From contig CAXAMN010023350.1 in the NCBI GenBank assembly GCA_963970005.1, forward strand, positions 467,112-531,111: a stretch of 64,000 bases of DNA. The letters are read 5' to 3'. Position 1 is the stretch's first letter. Every line of letters starts with the position of its first letter. Below are positions 17,159 to 27,440 of the stretch, piece by piece. Under the pieces are notes generated by a model. The model ran no database searches. It saw only the letters and a program-made list of their open reading frames with translations, and was not told the DNA's origin. The DNA is from Durusdinium trenchii. Taxonomy: Eukaryota; Sar; Dinophyceae; Suessiales; Symbiodiniaceae. The translations under genes and the position numbers were made by a program.

Positions 17159-19723
17159 TTACACCGCAGCCGGCTCTTGTGGCCGATCAGGCAACGGATA
17201 TTTTGTATTCTTCTGTTGGCTACTCTTGAATGAAGTGCGAAAAATGTGAAACATATAGCGTTCTGTACTGATCAACAATGCATCTATATTCACACAATCT
17301 CCTTTCGCGTAGAAAGGGCCCTTGTCCAACAGAAACATCACGTGAAGCATCCCTCGGTAGCAAATGAAGTAAAGATAGCATGCAATCAGTGGCCAGAATT
17401 GGATACATTCCGTTGTGTCTTCATACATCTTCGTGGGGTAGCCGATCAGTGCCAATCCCAGAAGAATGTTGGTTACTACAACCATCATGACACGCACCAT
17501 CTGGCTGATCCGCAGGTCTTGCATGTCGCTCAGCTGGGCCAGAATTCCACGCAGTTCGCAAATCTTTCGCATGAAGACGTCGGAGTCTGAACTCTGAACC
17601 CATCCACGTTCAAGCTCGTCATGCCACAATGTGCCCAGCCATGAAACCAGGGTGTCTCGTAACTTGGTACCTGCAAACTGAAGCTGCTGGCACTCGGCCT
17701 CCTTCAGAAGCCCAGCAGTGCGTAGGTCTTGAAGAACTTCATCCCCAGAGGCTCCAATGCTTGGTGCCAGCTTGAAATAGCCCAAATAATGAATTGCATT
17801 GAGATATCTGTACCACTTGAAAAGCATCTGGCGCTGCTGTTTTCCAATCTGTGGATCGTTCACCTTCCGATAAGAAGTGGCAACCACAAGCCCCACATCA
17901 TGCAGCCGTCCTTGCACGCGGAACATAGTTCGAAGCCATTCGAGCCAGCGAGTTACATCTTGCCCAATCATGTAGGTAATGAAGAAGGTCGGCAAAAACT
18001 TGAAGTCATCGATCAAAACTGTTACGGTTTGCATGTCTGAAAGCCAGTTGGTGTACCAGTCTTCCACTTGAAGAAGCGGATCTACTTGCTTGTTGTTTTC
18101 CTTCGTGGCCCGAACTTCAGCCAAAAGTGCACCAACCATGCCAGTCGCCAAAGCAAAGGTGAGCGCACTAACAGCAATGTTTGCGAGGCCGGATGTGACA
18201 ATGTAAATGAGGACCTGCAGGCTGCTGTGGAAGTATTGACGAAAACATGACGAAGCTTGTGGAGGAATCATGGCCCGGCCAGAGTCTTCACAAAAGTCTT
18301 CCTCATCACGGAAAAAGCTCATAAATCCCATAGAACCTTTCAAAAGGGCCATCTTCACTTCAACGAAGGATGCGCTTCTTGAGGCAACAAGTTTGGAGGT
18401 GAAATCTGGAGTCGTGTAACTGGCACGATCATTCATGCGTCTCTGAATGTCACTGAGATCCGTGGGCTCCCAGTTCGGGTTCTGGGCTGGCGGCCTGGTA
18501 CACCATCGCTTGCAGGCCTTTAGGCTCTTGAGCAAATACTTCTCCGTAAAGGCCACCGTCACAGCAGCCAGGAAAAATAAGTAGAAGGTTGGAAAGCACC
18601 CCGACATGGGAGGGAATTCACGGATAAAATCCACTTGCTTGCTGAATCTGATCCAGCCTCCCCACTTAGAACTTCCGGTCTCTTGCAACCACCTGCAGGC
18701 GGCTTGATAAGCATCACCATCATGCTGCCGCCAAAGATCAAAGAGTCTGTCATAGCTCTCCTTGTCAAGGCGGAAGCGCTCGGCAAAATATGCTGCGTCT
18801 CCTTCTGTCACGAATGCTGGGGAGGCAACGATCAGCAAGCGCTTGGCTTCAAGATGGCAACTGAAGCCGCCGTCAGGAGAAGAGCTTTCGGTGGAGTTGC
18901 ATCCATACCGCTTGGGTGAAAATTGGATGGGCACGAAAGCACTGCTTGGGACACCGTCAACTCCCTCAGATGGGAAGTGGTGCTGGAACAAAATATTTCT
19001 TTTTGATGCAAAGGCATTCCATACTGCTACCTGCTTGGAAAGTGGGGTCAAGTAAACAGTAGACAGTGGCAATCCATTGTTGGCAATTTGTTGCTCCATC
19101 ACCCCCTGGCTGTAGTGAGGATAATCGTGCAACACCTGACCCACGCAGCGGACCTCCTCTCTACAATGCGGGGGTTGCCACACAAAGTCAGTGCAGTTCC
19201 ACCTTTGATCTCTGCAAAGGTTGCCCGGATCAGCAAATGACTCTCCTTGCTGAAATGCATCACTCGCAAACACCCATGACATCTGTGGAGTTTGTAGATA
19301 CTGGTAAAATTCTGCTTCAGGGAAGCGGTCAATTGTGTGCTTCAGTGTGTGTATGCCGTCATATGCAAGCATGGAGTGGCTGCCCACAACCTCTGCTGAA
19401 TCACTTCGAACCCATCGTTGTAGCTCCTCTGCTTTCCCTCCTTGCCACACCTCAAAGTTCACATCTGCCTCCCCAAGGGACAAGGCTCTGAAATCATCAA
19501 GGGGAGAGGTTTTAGGTCGGTGCCATTCAACATCGTACATCAGGACATTCTCCAGAAGAATGGATGCAACTTCAGACACCAATTCATGAGAAACCCAAGC
19601 ACGTCTCATGATTTTGAGCGTCTTCTGCTGCTTTGGCCTCGCTGGAATGTCCAAAGAACATTTCTTTGCAGCCCCAACGCCAACGACTGCAAACTGAATT
19701 GTGAACCATAGGAGCCGACTCAT
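17159..19723 (-). CDS. Secreted-type substrate-binding domain fused to a bestrophin-like membrane domain
   Basis: A single uninterrupted frame. The first ATG is at 19723 (MSRLLWFTIQ), giving 854 residues; the frame is open six codons upstream without ATG. Residues 1-19 look like a signal peptide. Residues about 25-365 resemble the OpuAC/ProX glycine-betaine binding family: RRAWVSHELVSEVASILLEN early, then ALSLGEADVNFEVWQGG, the 'low-G-E-x-D-x-x-x-E-x-W' pattern; many Trp and Tyr could form the aromatic cage. Hydrophobic segments follow near 376-392, 500-535, 577-594, 743-765 and 777-800. The part from about 575 (FFITYMIGQDVTRWLEWLR, then YRYLNAIHYLGYFKL and TAGLLKEAECQQL) resembles bestrophin anion channels. 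Expected topology: binding domain outside or luminal, channel in the membrane. Domain calls are from pattern memory; no introns, which is notable here. Confidence 0.7.
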   Translation of the reverse strand: MSRLLWFTIQFAVVGVGAAKKCSLDIPARPKQQKTLKIMRRAWVSHELVSEVASILLENVLMYDVEWHRPKTSPLDDFRALSLGEADVNFEVWQGGKAEELQRWVRSDSAEVVGSHSMLAYDGIHTLKHTIDRFPEAEFYQYLQTPQMSWVFASDAFQQGESFADPGNLCRDQRWNCTDFVWQPPHCREEVRCVGQVLHDYPHYSQGVMEQQIANNGLPLSTVYLTPLSKQVAVWNAFASKRNILFQHHFPSEGVDGVPSSAFVPIQFSPKRYGCNSTESSSPDGGFSCHLEAKRLLIVASPAFVTEGDAAYFAERFRLDKESYDRLFDLWRQHDGDAYQAACRWLQETGSSKWGGWIRFSKQVDFIREFPPMSGCFPTFYLFFLAAVTVAFTEKYLLKSLKACKRWCTRPPAQNPNWEPTDLSDIQRRMNDRASYTTPDFTSKLVASRSASFVEVKMALLKGSMGFMSFFRDEEDFCEDSGRAMIPPQASSCFRQYFHSSLQVLIYIVTSGLANIAVSALTFALATGMVGALLAEVRATKENNKQVDPLLQVEDWYTNWLSDMQTVTVLIDDFKFLPTFFITYMIGQDVTRWLEWLRTMFRVQGRLHDVGLVVATSYRKVNDPQIGKQQRQMLFKWYRYLNAIHYLGYFKLAPSIGASGDEVLQDLRTAGLLKEAECQQLQFAGTKLRDTLVSWLGTLWHDELERGWVQSSDSDVFMRKICELRGILAQLSDMQDLRISQMVRVMMVVVTNILLGLALIGYPTKMYEDTTECIQFWPLIACYLYFICYRGMLHVMFLLDKGPFYAKGDCVNIDALLISTERYMFHIFRTSFKSSQQKNTKYPLPDRPQEPAAV

Positions 19724-19774
19724 GTGTGTCCACGTCAACACGGTCGGCCGAAAAAAACTACTTGCATCTATTTG

Positions 19775-20262
19775 TCACGTTCGGACAGTTGACTTATGAA
19801 TTGAGCCGACAAAAGATCGAAAGCAACATAAAGCAACCAATGCCACCAAAGGAAGCTTGAAAGGCTGCGAAACGACTTGCAATCGCGAATCGTGACTGTG
19901 GTTCGCCTCGGCCGGAGGCCTAAGGTGCAACCCACAATAACACTGAAAATCCAAGGGCTGAACCCAGCGCGAGGCAACAACTTCTGGCGTAAAGGAAACC
20001 ATGAAGGCAACGGATTCGCGCGGCGCGACTGTGATCGGTAGCTGGCAATCTTGCACCTGCAAAGTATTGGCCCGTGACGAGTGAGCATTGACAGCTTGGA
20101 ATCGGAAGGATGGAATATGGAGGTGGACGACCATTTCTGGCCGGGGTTACAAAATTCCTGCAAACGCGGTGAGCCATATTTCCCGTGCCTCAAAGCCGAA
20201 GGCGCTACATCCTGGGATGCCACCAATGTCGATCTGGGCCACCTCATAGTGTCAAGCGCACA
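19775..20262 (-). pseudogene. Possible remnant or exons of an unidentified membrane-anchored protein
   Basis: In one minus frame, 20262-20170 reads EVAQIDIGGIPGCSAFGFEA and continues to a TAA near 20157. The same frame reopens at 20134 with a segment ending in ITVAPRESVAFMVSFTP, which looks like a beta-sandwich strand pair, and finishes with a hydrophobic helix (LPLVALVALCCF). A longer frame on the same strand (19768-20733) is Arg/Ser-rich and less protein-like. It lies just upstream of the fusion gene on the same strand. The in-frame stop suggests decay or a missed intron. Confidence 0.35.
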
Positions 20263-20733
20263 AACATCCCGCTGCATTCTCCCAAGACGTCCAGGTGAGA
20301 CATGCTGCTCGTGCAACAACACCACAAGCAAAGCCACCTCAACGGGGAGCTCACAGTCGTTTGTAGCGACAATGCTGCGCGTCACGGCCAGGCGGCGTTG
20401 CCGCCACCATGGCTTGGACCTCAAGTGTTGTAAGTCTGGCTTCGAACAAGGCAAACAAACACTGAAGATGGACTCAGAAGGACCTTTTGAAAAGCATGCT
20501 GCCATGCGACCCTTTCTCACTGTCCTCGACTGCACCTGAAGGCAAGCGAAAAAAGGCTCTGTGGTCCGCAACTTCCCTTCGAAGGATCGGCTTCTAGATG
20601 TTGCCGAGATGCTTTCTGTTTGGTTTGCGGTCATCCAGGAAAGCCACCCAGACTTGCTGACGTAGAGATCATCCTGACGTTTGCAAAAATGATGGGAAAC
20701 ACGTAAACATAGGACGTAGGAATGTTTGCGCAT

Positions 20734-22869
20734 GTTTGCACAACTTAGTTGTCACTCCCAGCAAAACAAGACAGGGTCCCTTCAACGCCCCTCAGAATCC
20801 TATTTTTTGATCCCTCGTCATCGTTTTCATCCTTTGCATGACATTCTCATCGGTTTCACCAAAAAAACATAGGTTTCACAGCATTGTCATCGAATCAAAT
20901 CACCATATCGTTGAGTTGGGGTCGGGGTGGAGTGGTACAAGTAGGGGGGCATCTTAACATTATCGGATCATGAGATTGTCAAGCAACTTGACTTTACCGT
21001 GGTCTAACGACAAAAAGGAGTGCGAGTGCTGGGCATGTGGTCTTGGAGGTCATGTTTGCATGTTGCAGACTTGTTGGGCTACTTGTCCAAAACTTTTTGG
21101 AGGTTTTAATAAGATTTGATTTAGTAAGATTTAATAAGCACATTAAGCACATCCAAAAAATCAATGTAGCGTTTCAAACCACAGGGCCGCGAAAAGGGCA
21201 TTCTGCGGTGCAAATCTCTACCTAGTCAGGCATGTTTGATGGCCGAGCATCTGATTCATTCAATCTGAGTTTGCCAAGGTTTTGCAAACCTGCAAACTAA
21301 ATGCGCATGGGCATGGCAGGTCAGGGTGATCAATATGGTGTACGCCGCGGTTGTTTTTGATCAAACCTGTTGACTGACCTGACCCATCTTCCTCTTCAGC
21401 AAAATCTGAGATCGTCAAATTGAATTCCTCAGCTTCTGTCGCTGGAAGCGGTCACAACGGTCACAACACAATCAACACATATATTCGCCCCGTCATCGCC
21501 AGTCAAACCTCCCAACCCGAGAATGCAACATCACCCTTTGGGGCAGAGTTCTCCACAATATGTTGATCTTCGTTTGTGCCAAGCAGCTAGGACCCCTTCA
21601 GGAAACACTAGCCGGCTCGAGCCACCATGTCCATTCAGCTCCACTGGATGCAAGGTGGTGAGGTTGTTTCGCACATAGAGTGTGGTCCGGAACCTAGCAA
21701 AAATAGCAACCAAAAAAACTATATTATGCACATAAAGAGACTGAGAGAGAGAGAGGGGAAAAAAAACAAACAAACAAAAGTACATATTTATCATATTTTC
21801 ATATCAAACATACCAATAAAGACTTCAAAACCCCAAAAGTTCAAAAGGCCAAACAAACCGCAAAGAACTGCGTGCTGCTGGGAAGCTGCGCGTGCTGGAA
21901 AGGCTCGAAAATGACTGGTCCTATTGAAGCTTCGCCATATGGTTCCACATGCCAGATCTGTCAGCGCAGGCAGCGGGCTCCACAAATTAAAAGAAGGATT
22001 CACTTCATATGCGAGCAAACCATCGACTCGAACGCGCTTCTTGTGTGCTGGCGCGACCGAACTTCAACAAGTAACCAATAATAGCCTCCAATGAGTCCCT
22101 GGATATAAATCAATCATTCGGCTGACTGAAGGAGCAACATGGTGCCTGTCCCTCCGCTTCTGGCCCCAAATGAAAAGCTCGTCCACCCTCGCAGTCTGCC
22201 GCCAGAGCTGAAGACCAGGTTGCGTCCTCCAGAACGCAGAGTCCAATTCATGATCCAAAATGATAGCCCATGCCTTAGCATACCTATACCCTCAATACCG
22301 GCAAGAATAATAATGTATTATATATTCCTGGTGCCTTCCAGTCTGAATTCAAACTATTATTCTTGGGACTCAGCAGTTCGTGGGATAATATTTTGAAGCA
22401 ATTTATATGATAGCAAATGGTATACCCCAGGCATCATGGAATAGTTATTTGAACAATACATACAATATTTAAGAATTGTACAATCTCTCTAGTAGGATGC
22501 CTGAAGACTATGACCAAATCCATGAGATAAGCTTTTCAGGCTGAAACCAGTTTTGCAATATTCTTTCTCCTCAACCCCACAAGCATCTTCTGTCTGAGTC
22601 TATTTTTTGCAAATCTTGATGAGGTGCAAATCATCACAGATACTGCTTCACTTGAGCAGCAAGTTACCAAAAAAAAGGTACAAAGTTCATCAAACTCAAA
22701 GCAGTAGTGTCCAGCAATCTCTATATACAATACATTGCTAAGCTTCTATGTGATAATTATTCTGGCACACCATAAGCCGCATACCTATGCAGGAAAATTA
22801 TTCCAGAAAAATTATTCCAGCAACTGACGGTACCCCCAGGAATAATTTCCCAAGGTATGGGGTATCAAA
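20734..22869. other. AT-rich intergenic region
   Basis: No coding segment stands out on either strand. There are A/T-rich patches and a GAGAGA run near 21745. Nothing recognised. Confidence 0.4.
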
Positions 22870-23165
22870 CATGTGTGCCTGTCTGTCTCCCTCCTTCCTC
22901 CCTGGCTGGCTGGCCGGCTGGCTAGCTCGCTGGCTGGCTGGCTGTCTGTCTGCCTGCCTGTTTGCATAGGTCTACGTATGTCAGTATGTCTATGTATGTA
23001 TATTTATGCGTGTATGTGTATGCGCATGCATCTGCATCTGTGTGTGCATGTGTGCGTGTAGGTGTATATGTGTATGTGTGTATGTGTCCGTCTGTCTGTC
23101 TCTGTCTCTGTCTCTGTCTGTATGTATGTTTGTATGCATGTGTGTGCATGTGTATGTGCAGGGAG
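22870..23165. repeat. Compound microsatellite (GGCT, TGTC, TATG, TG)
   Basis: Successive short-period blocks: CTGGCTGG near 22900-22950, then TATG/TGTG repeats, then CTGTCTCTGT near 23090-23120, then TATG/TGTG. Frames through it are simple-sequence artefacts. Confidence 0.9.
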
Positions 23166-23426
23166 CCCGCTGGCCAGGTCACAGAAATCTTCGCGTTTGC
23201 CAGGTTTGGTCCAGGCCAGGCTTCCCACACACAGCCCAGTTGGACGATCACCTTCACCTTGACATGCGTGGCCAGTGTGCAGAGACCATGAAAGAAAGCT
23301 CCGGCTTTGGTACCCGGGCGCAATTCCAACGATGGTCCCTTTGTGTATCTCACGCCAGGCCGTGATGGGGGTGGATGTCGGTGGGTTCAAGGTTGAGCCA
23401 GCCATGCCTCACGACGACTCCATTGA

Positions 23427-23720
23427 TCATGGTGCCCCCTTTGGGGGCCAGAACAATAGTTTGTTATCCACGAGATGTTGGCCCAGTCCCTGGTTGGCCC
23501 AACCCTTTCCATGTGATTTCATCCCAGTAGCTGTCCGGGTGGTCTGGACATGGTCCACCATGCAGCTTCCTTCCCGTATCTCAGCCTTTGGGACTTCAGC
23601 CACAAAATGTGAAGCATCACCTTCAACATCCTTCCATGGAACATTCAGCTTTGGAGGTCCACCTTCCGCAAGCTCCAGTGAAGCTTGGACTGCGTCTTTG
23701 ATAGCGCCGCAGGGCCCCAC
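23427..23720 (-). CDS. Unidentified coding-like segment
   Basis: The minus frame GAIKDAVQASLELAEGGPPK ... VEGDASHFVAEVPKAEIREG has balanced protein-like composition and ends at a TGA. Other minus frames continue coding-like down to about 23180. Probably an exon or a decayed gene; family unknown. Confidence 0.3.
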   Translation of the reverse strand: MGPCGAIKDAVQASLELAEGGPPKLNVPWKDVEGDASHFVAEVPKAEIREGSCMVDHVQTTRTATGMKSHGKGWANQGLGQHLVDNKLLFWPPKGAP

Positions 23721-23999
23721 GGTTCTCTGTTGAACTCAGCCACAGGCACACATCCCAGTGAAAGCTCGCCAAGAGCGTTTGCCAACTGGTTCCGAAGCAG
23801 AAGGTCTGTGGAGGCAACTGCATCATAGGATCACCACCCCTTTGCAGGCGGGACCTCCTGATGTGTAACTCATAATTTCCTATGGTATTGACCTGTCAAA
23901 CGTAATATTACAGGTTTCAAGTAGACCGATGGCGCACCTGAAAATTGCAATATAAACTATAATTTTCAGGCATGCGTATGAGCCAACGTAGGAACCTCC

Positions 24000-24610
24000 C
24001 CTTTCTTCAGCTTACATGTTTTAAGAACATGTAAGTTACATTTTTCAGGCTGGGAGATCTGTGCACTGAACGCATGAAAGGGAAAAGTATAAGCTGATGA
24101 TGTGAGGCCAATGAAAAAGCGTGCGCACATTCGCAAAGTGGCAAGAAACCACAGCATGTGCACATATCATCCTTTACTTTGTTTGTTGCTTCTCTTCTAC
24201 TCTACTGGAGAATGAATTCATGGACACGTGCCTGTTATTCTGCCTCTCTCCTTTTCAAAGTTACATGTGATCACCCCCCTCAAAATATAGGAAGTGAAGT
24301 GGGGAGGACCTCAAAAAATGTATGTTACATTTTTCACCACCTCCCCCAATCTGTTTTTTTATGTACCGGTGTATGCTTGTTGTTTCAGTCATTGCTGGGA
24401 ATGTTATGAATCTGACCTGGATATTCTCCCGTACAACGCCAAATCTTTGGGGGGAGAACGTCCCTGACTGTAGTTCTAGAGATTCCTTGGCAATTCCTGC
24501 GGTGGCCCCCCCTTCAACGTGATATCGATTTTTGCCTCGGCAGGTCACCTCATATACATTTTTAACCACCTCAAAAAATGTAAGTTTCACATTACGAGGC
24601 CCCCTCCAAT
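24000..24610. repeat. Recurrent AAAAATGTA palindromic motif
   Basis: Three related motifs: AACATGTAAGTTACATTTTT near 24026-24045, CTCAAAAAATGTATGTTACA with ATTTTTCACCACCTC near 24310-24345, and CCACCTCAAAAAATGTAAGT near 24564-24583, preceded by ACATTTTTAACC. The second is a near-perfect hairpin flanked by AGG and CCT. Otherwise no gene in this interval. Confidence 0.5.
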
Positions 24611-24699
24611 TTTGAAGGTTAAGGAGGGGTGATACCGGGCCAGCCGCAAGAGGACTGGGCCAAGGGGCGAAGCGGCCTTCAAGGCTAGGCTGCCATGTG

Positions 24700-25250
24700 T
24701 CAGCTTGTGTCACTGGAGCTGGAAAAAGTGCTTCGCGCGGTGGTTGCATCTGTGCGTGCTGCCCCGGATTGCAAAAAGTCTGAGCCTTCACATGACAGAG
24801 TGTCATCGTCAGGCACCGGAGTGTTCAAAACCAAACTGAAAGTGTGCCAAAAGACTGTGTTACTCGCACTGCCTCTCTCAGTTTTCCTGCGATTGGTGGG
24901 GTCTGACGCCCAAACTTGATACAAAGGTCTCAACAGCCGTTGGGAATTGGTCAGCTTCCATGGCTTCTTCAAGGTTGTGAGGTGAACTAGGTTCACTGCC
25001 TTCATGCAGTCCTCCTCCGGAAGGCCCTGCTCCTGTGGCTTCATGGCATCAAGGCGGGTTTGGAGTTGGGTCTTCCGCAATCCGCACCGTGCGCATCTGA
25101 TGTTGGGCTTCATCTTGTCGGTCCAGATCCCATTGCCACAGTTTGCCTTTGCAGACAGTGTCGGCCGGCACCAAGGACAGGCCTTGGAGGGGCTGTCTGT
25201 TGAAGCACCAGTGACCAAGAGGAAGTCCCGCAGGTTAAGACGCCAAAGAA
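24700..25250 (-). CDS. Zinc-ribbon-like protein, partial
   Basis: The minus frame from about 25250 carries Cys-Pro-Trp-Cys, about 26 residues, then Cys-Ala-Arg-Cys-Gly, a four-Cys treble that could bind zinc. After that come a charged middle (RRKTERGS) and a Ser/Thr/Asp-rich tail ending SSSSDTS before the stop at 24700. There is no ATG at the start of the open stretch, so it is likely a last exon. Function unknown. Confidence 0.4.
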
Positions 25251-25449
25251 ATTATAGTTCGGGAGGAAGAGGTGCCCTGGTCCTTTTCCTCCACTATCGC
25301 GGGCAAAGGAGAAAGTAAAGGAGGAATTCAATGGCGCCGCCACCCTGAAAATTATCGATCCATCGGAATCCATCGTATGGTGCGACGCCGCGTGGGGCGC
25401 ACCAGCAGGGCTTTATGGGGCTGCCTGCTTGAGACCTTGAACATCTTGA

Positions 25450-25619
25450 GCCATGTATGTATGTAGGTATGTATGGTATGGTATGGTATGGAATGGAATG
25501 GAATGCAACGCAACGCAACGCAATGTAATGTAATGAATGTGTGCATGTATGTGTGCATGTATGTATGTATGTATGTGTGTGTATATATGTGTATATGTAA
25601 ATGTATTATGAGTATGTAC

Positions 25620-25665
<46 letters not shown>

Positions 25666-25690
25666 ATGTATGTATGTATGTATGCACGTT
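25450..25690. repeat. Compound microsatellite (TATG, GGAAT, CAACG, TCTG)
   Basis: Stepwise-mutated pentamers (GGTAT, GGAAT, GCAAC, GTAAT) run into TATG repeats and then (GTCT)n at 25620-25665. It directly precedes the GAGTGGCT array. Confidence 0.9.
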
Positions 25691-25734
25691 GTGTGATGTA
25701 TTATGTGCAATCCGGGTCGCGGTTCACGGCGGCC

Positions 25735-25995
25735 ACTCAGCCACTCAAGATCCTGACCGGCCACTCAGCCACTCAGCCACTCAAGATCCTGAGTGGCTGA
25801 GCGGCTCGAAGAAAGCCTGAGTTGCTGAGTGGCAGGAAGAAAAGCCTGAGTGGCTGAGTGGCTGACAGGAAGAAATGTCTGAGTGGCTGAGAGAAGACAA
25901 GCCTGAGTGGCTGAGTGGCTGACAGGAAGAAAAGTCTGAGTGAGTGGCTGACAGGAAGGAAAGCCTGAGTAGCTGAGTGGCTGGTGCCGAGTGGC
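25735..25995 (+). repeat. GAGTGGCTGA array, copy A
   Basis: It begins with a palindrome (CCACTCA ... AGATCCT ... GAGTGGC near 25768-25800) and continues as about six imperfect units of the form CTGAGTGGCTGA followed by CAGGAAGAAAAGCCTGAG. On the complement it reads as the SATQPLR peptide. It ends GAGTGGCTGGTG next to a TAG/CAG trinucleotide tract. Confidence 0.85.
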
Positions 25996-26205
25996 TGGGC
26001 GGAGGTGGTGGTAGTAGTAGTAGCAGAAGTAGTAGCAGCAGCAGCAGTAGTAGGAGTAGGAGTAGGAGTAGTAGGAGTAGGAGTAGCAGCAGCAGGAGCA
26101 GTAGCAGTAGTTCTATTATTGGTAGTAGGAGTGGTCGGAGCAGTGGAAGTGGTAGTCGTAGTGGTAGTAAGAGTAGCAGTGGCAGTAGCAGTAGCCACTG
26201 TAGGA
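25996..26205. repeat. TAG/CAG trinucleotide tract
   Basis: GGTGGTGGTAGTAGTAGTAG with CAG and GGAGTA variants, mostly period 3. Poly-Ser and poly-Leu frames here are artefacts. Confidence 0.9.
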
Positions 26206-26737
26206 GGAGGAGGTCCAAAGCTAGCCGAAGCGCACGGGAGGTGTTTGTTTCCACGCAGCATTCATTGAGCTCGTGTACCCATACGGAAAGCTAGGGTTCG
26301 AGCTGGATTTCCATGGCACTCAGCCGGGTTTAGAAATGCAAGGTATAATATTGAAAACAGAAATGACTGTGGAAATCCTCCGTTTCTGAAACGGATCCGG
26401 CTGCTGTTCCACTATCATTCGCAGTGGACGCGAAATCAGTCGGCAAGTGAGCTGCAGCACACGAATGATGGTGACGCGCGTGCTTCATAAACAGCACTGG
26501 GCTGATTGCTCCTTGGAGCACGGGGCCTATTTTTCTTGGGGTGTAAAGTAACAGTTGTCAGCAGCTCTTTCGCGCAATGAGGATCGGCAAGGCTTTGGCT
26601 GCAAAGCGCAAGCACACACATAGAGCTACGGAGCCCTCACGGGGGAGTCGCATGTGCAGCACCCTACATCCTAACATCCACCTGGACACGTTAGCAGACA
26701 CTCGCATACCTAAGCACGAAAATATAAGGAATAGAAT

Positions 26738-27130
26738 GTCTTGACGAAACAGCTGGTGAGATGTTATTGCAAATCTGGGGGTTAAATTTACCACCCGCTG
26801 TTGTATGCATTGGGTCGGAAATAGAAGTAAGCATTTCTGGCATCACAAGGAATGTAAATGCACCAGGCCCTCCGTAGTGCAGGATAGGTCTTCGAAAAAG
26901 GTATATGGACCAGAGTGCCTTGACGAAATAGCTGGTTTATTGTTATAGCGAATCTGGTGGGTAAATTTGCCCCCCGCTTTTGTACGCGTTGGGTCGGAAA
27001 TAGGGGTAAACATTTCTGGCATCACAAGGAGTGTAAATGCACTAGGGCGTCCGTAGTGCAGGATAAGTCGTTATGGCAAATCTAAAAGGTAAAATTTACC
27101 TCTCGCTTTTGTACGCATTGGGCCAAAAAG
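26738..27130. repeat. 179-bp tandem repeat, about 2.5 copies
   Basis: TTGACGAAAC at 26741 recurs as TTGACGAAAT at 26920, a period of 179. Shared blocks include GCATTGGGTCGGAAATA / GCGTTGGGTCGGAAATA and CATTTCTGGCATCACAAGG. A third partial copy starts at 27070 (GTTATGGCAAATCT). Confidence 0.85.
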
Positions 27131-27189
27131 TGTATACAAAGCTGTTGGAGAAAGAGGGTGCTTTAGCCAAAGGAGACAGGCTTCGGTTT

Positions 27190-27440
27190 TTGCGTCGGCT
27201 TTGACTCCAACAGAACCGCTGTCCAACTCTACAAGTACGGATCAGCTACTACCAATACTACTGACTACTTCTACTACGACGACTACTCCACACCAGCCAC
27301 TCAACTACTCAGCCGCTCAAGCATTTCTTCCTGTCAGCCACTCACCCACTCAGACATTTCTTCCTGTCAACCACTCAGCCACTCAACCACTCAAGATTTT
27401 GTGCCTGTAACCACTCAGGATTTTGTTCCTGTCAGTTCGT
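27190..27440 (-). repeat. GAGTGGCTGA array, copy B, inverted
   Basis: 27225-27290 is a CTA/ACT trinucleotide tract and 27294-27440 has CCACTCA...CATTTCTTCCTGTCAG units, the reverse complement of array A. The junction (CACACCAGCCACTCAACTAC) matches the complement of the array A to TAG tract junction, so A and B are the same compound element in opposite orientation. Confidence 0.85.

Noticed and set aside
19724-19741. GTG start six codons upstream in the binding-protein fusion
   Set aside because: Non-ATG starts are unlikely in a nuclear gene, and the ATG at 19723 begins a proper signal peptide.
22922-23405. Cys/Val-rich frames near 23 kb
   Set aside because: They are microsatellite artefacts; only the part beyond 23170 may code.
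25781-26268. Long poly-Leu, poly-Ser and poly-Val frames
   Set aside because: They come from the TAG/CAG trinucleotide tract, which is open in several frames on both strands.
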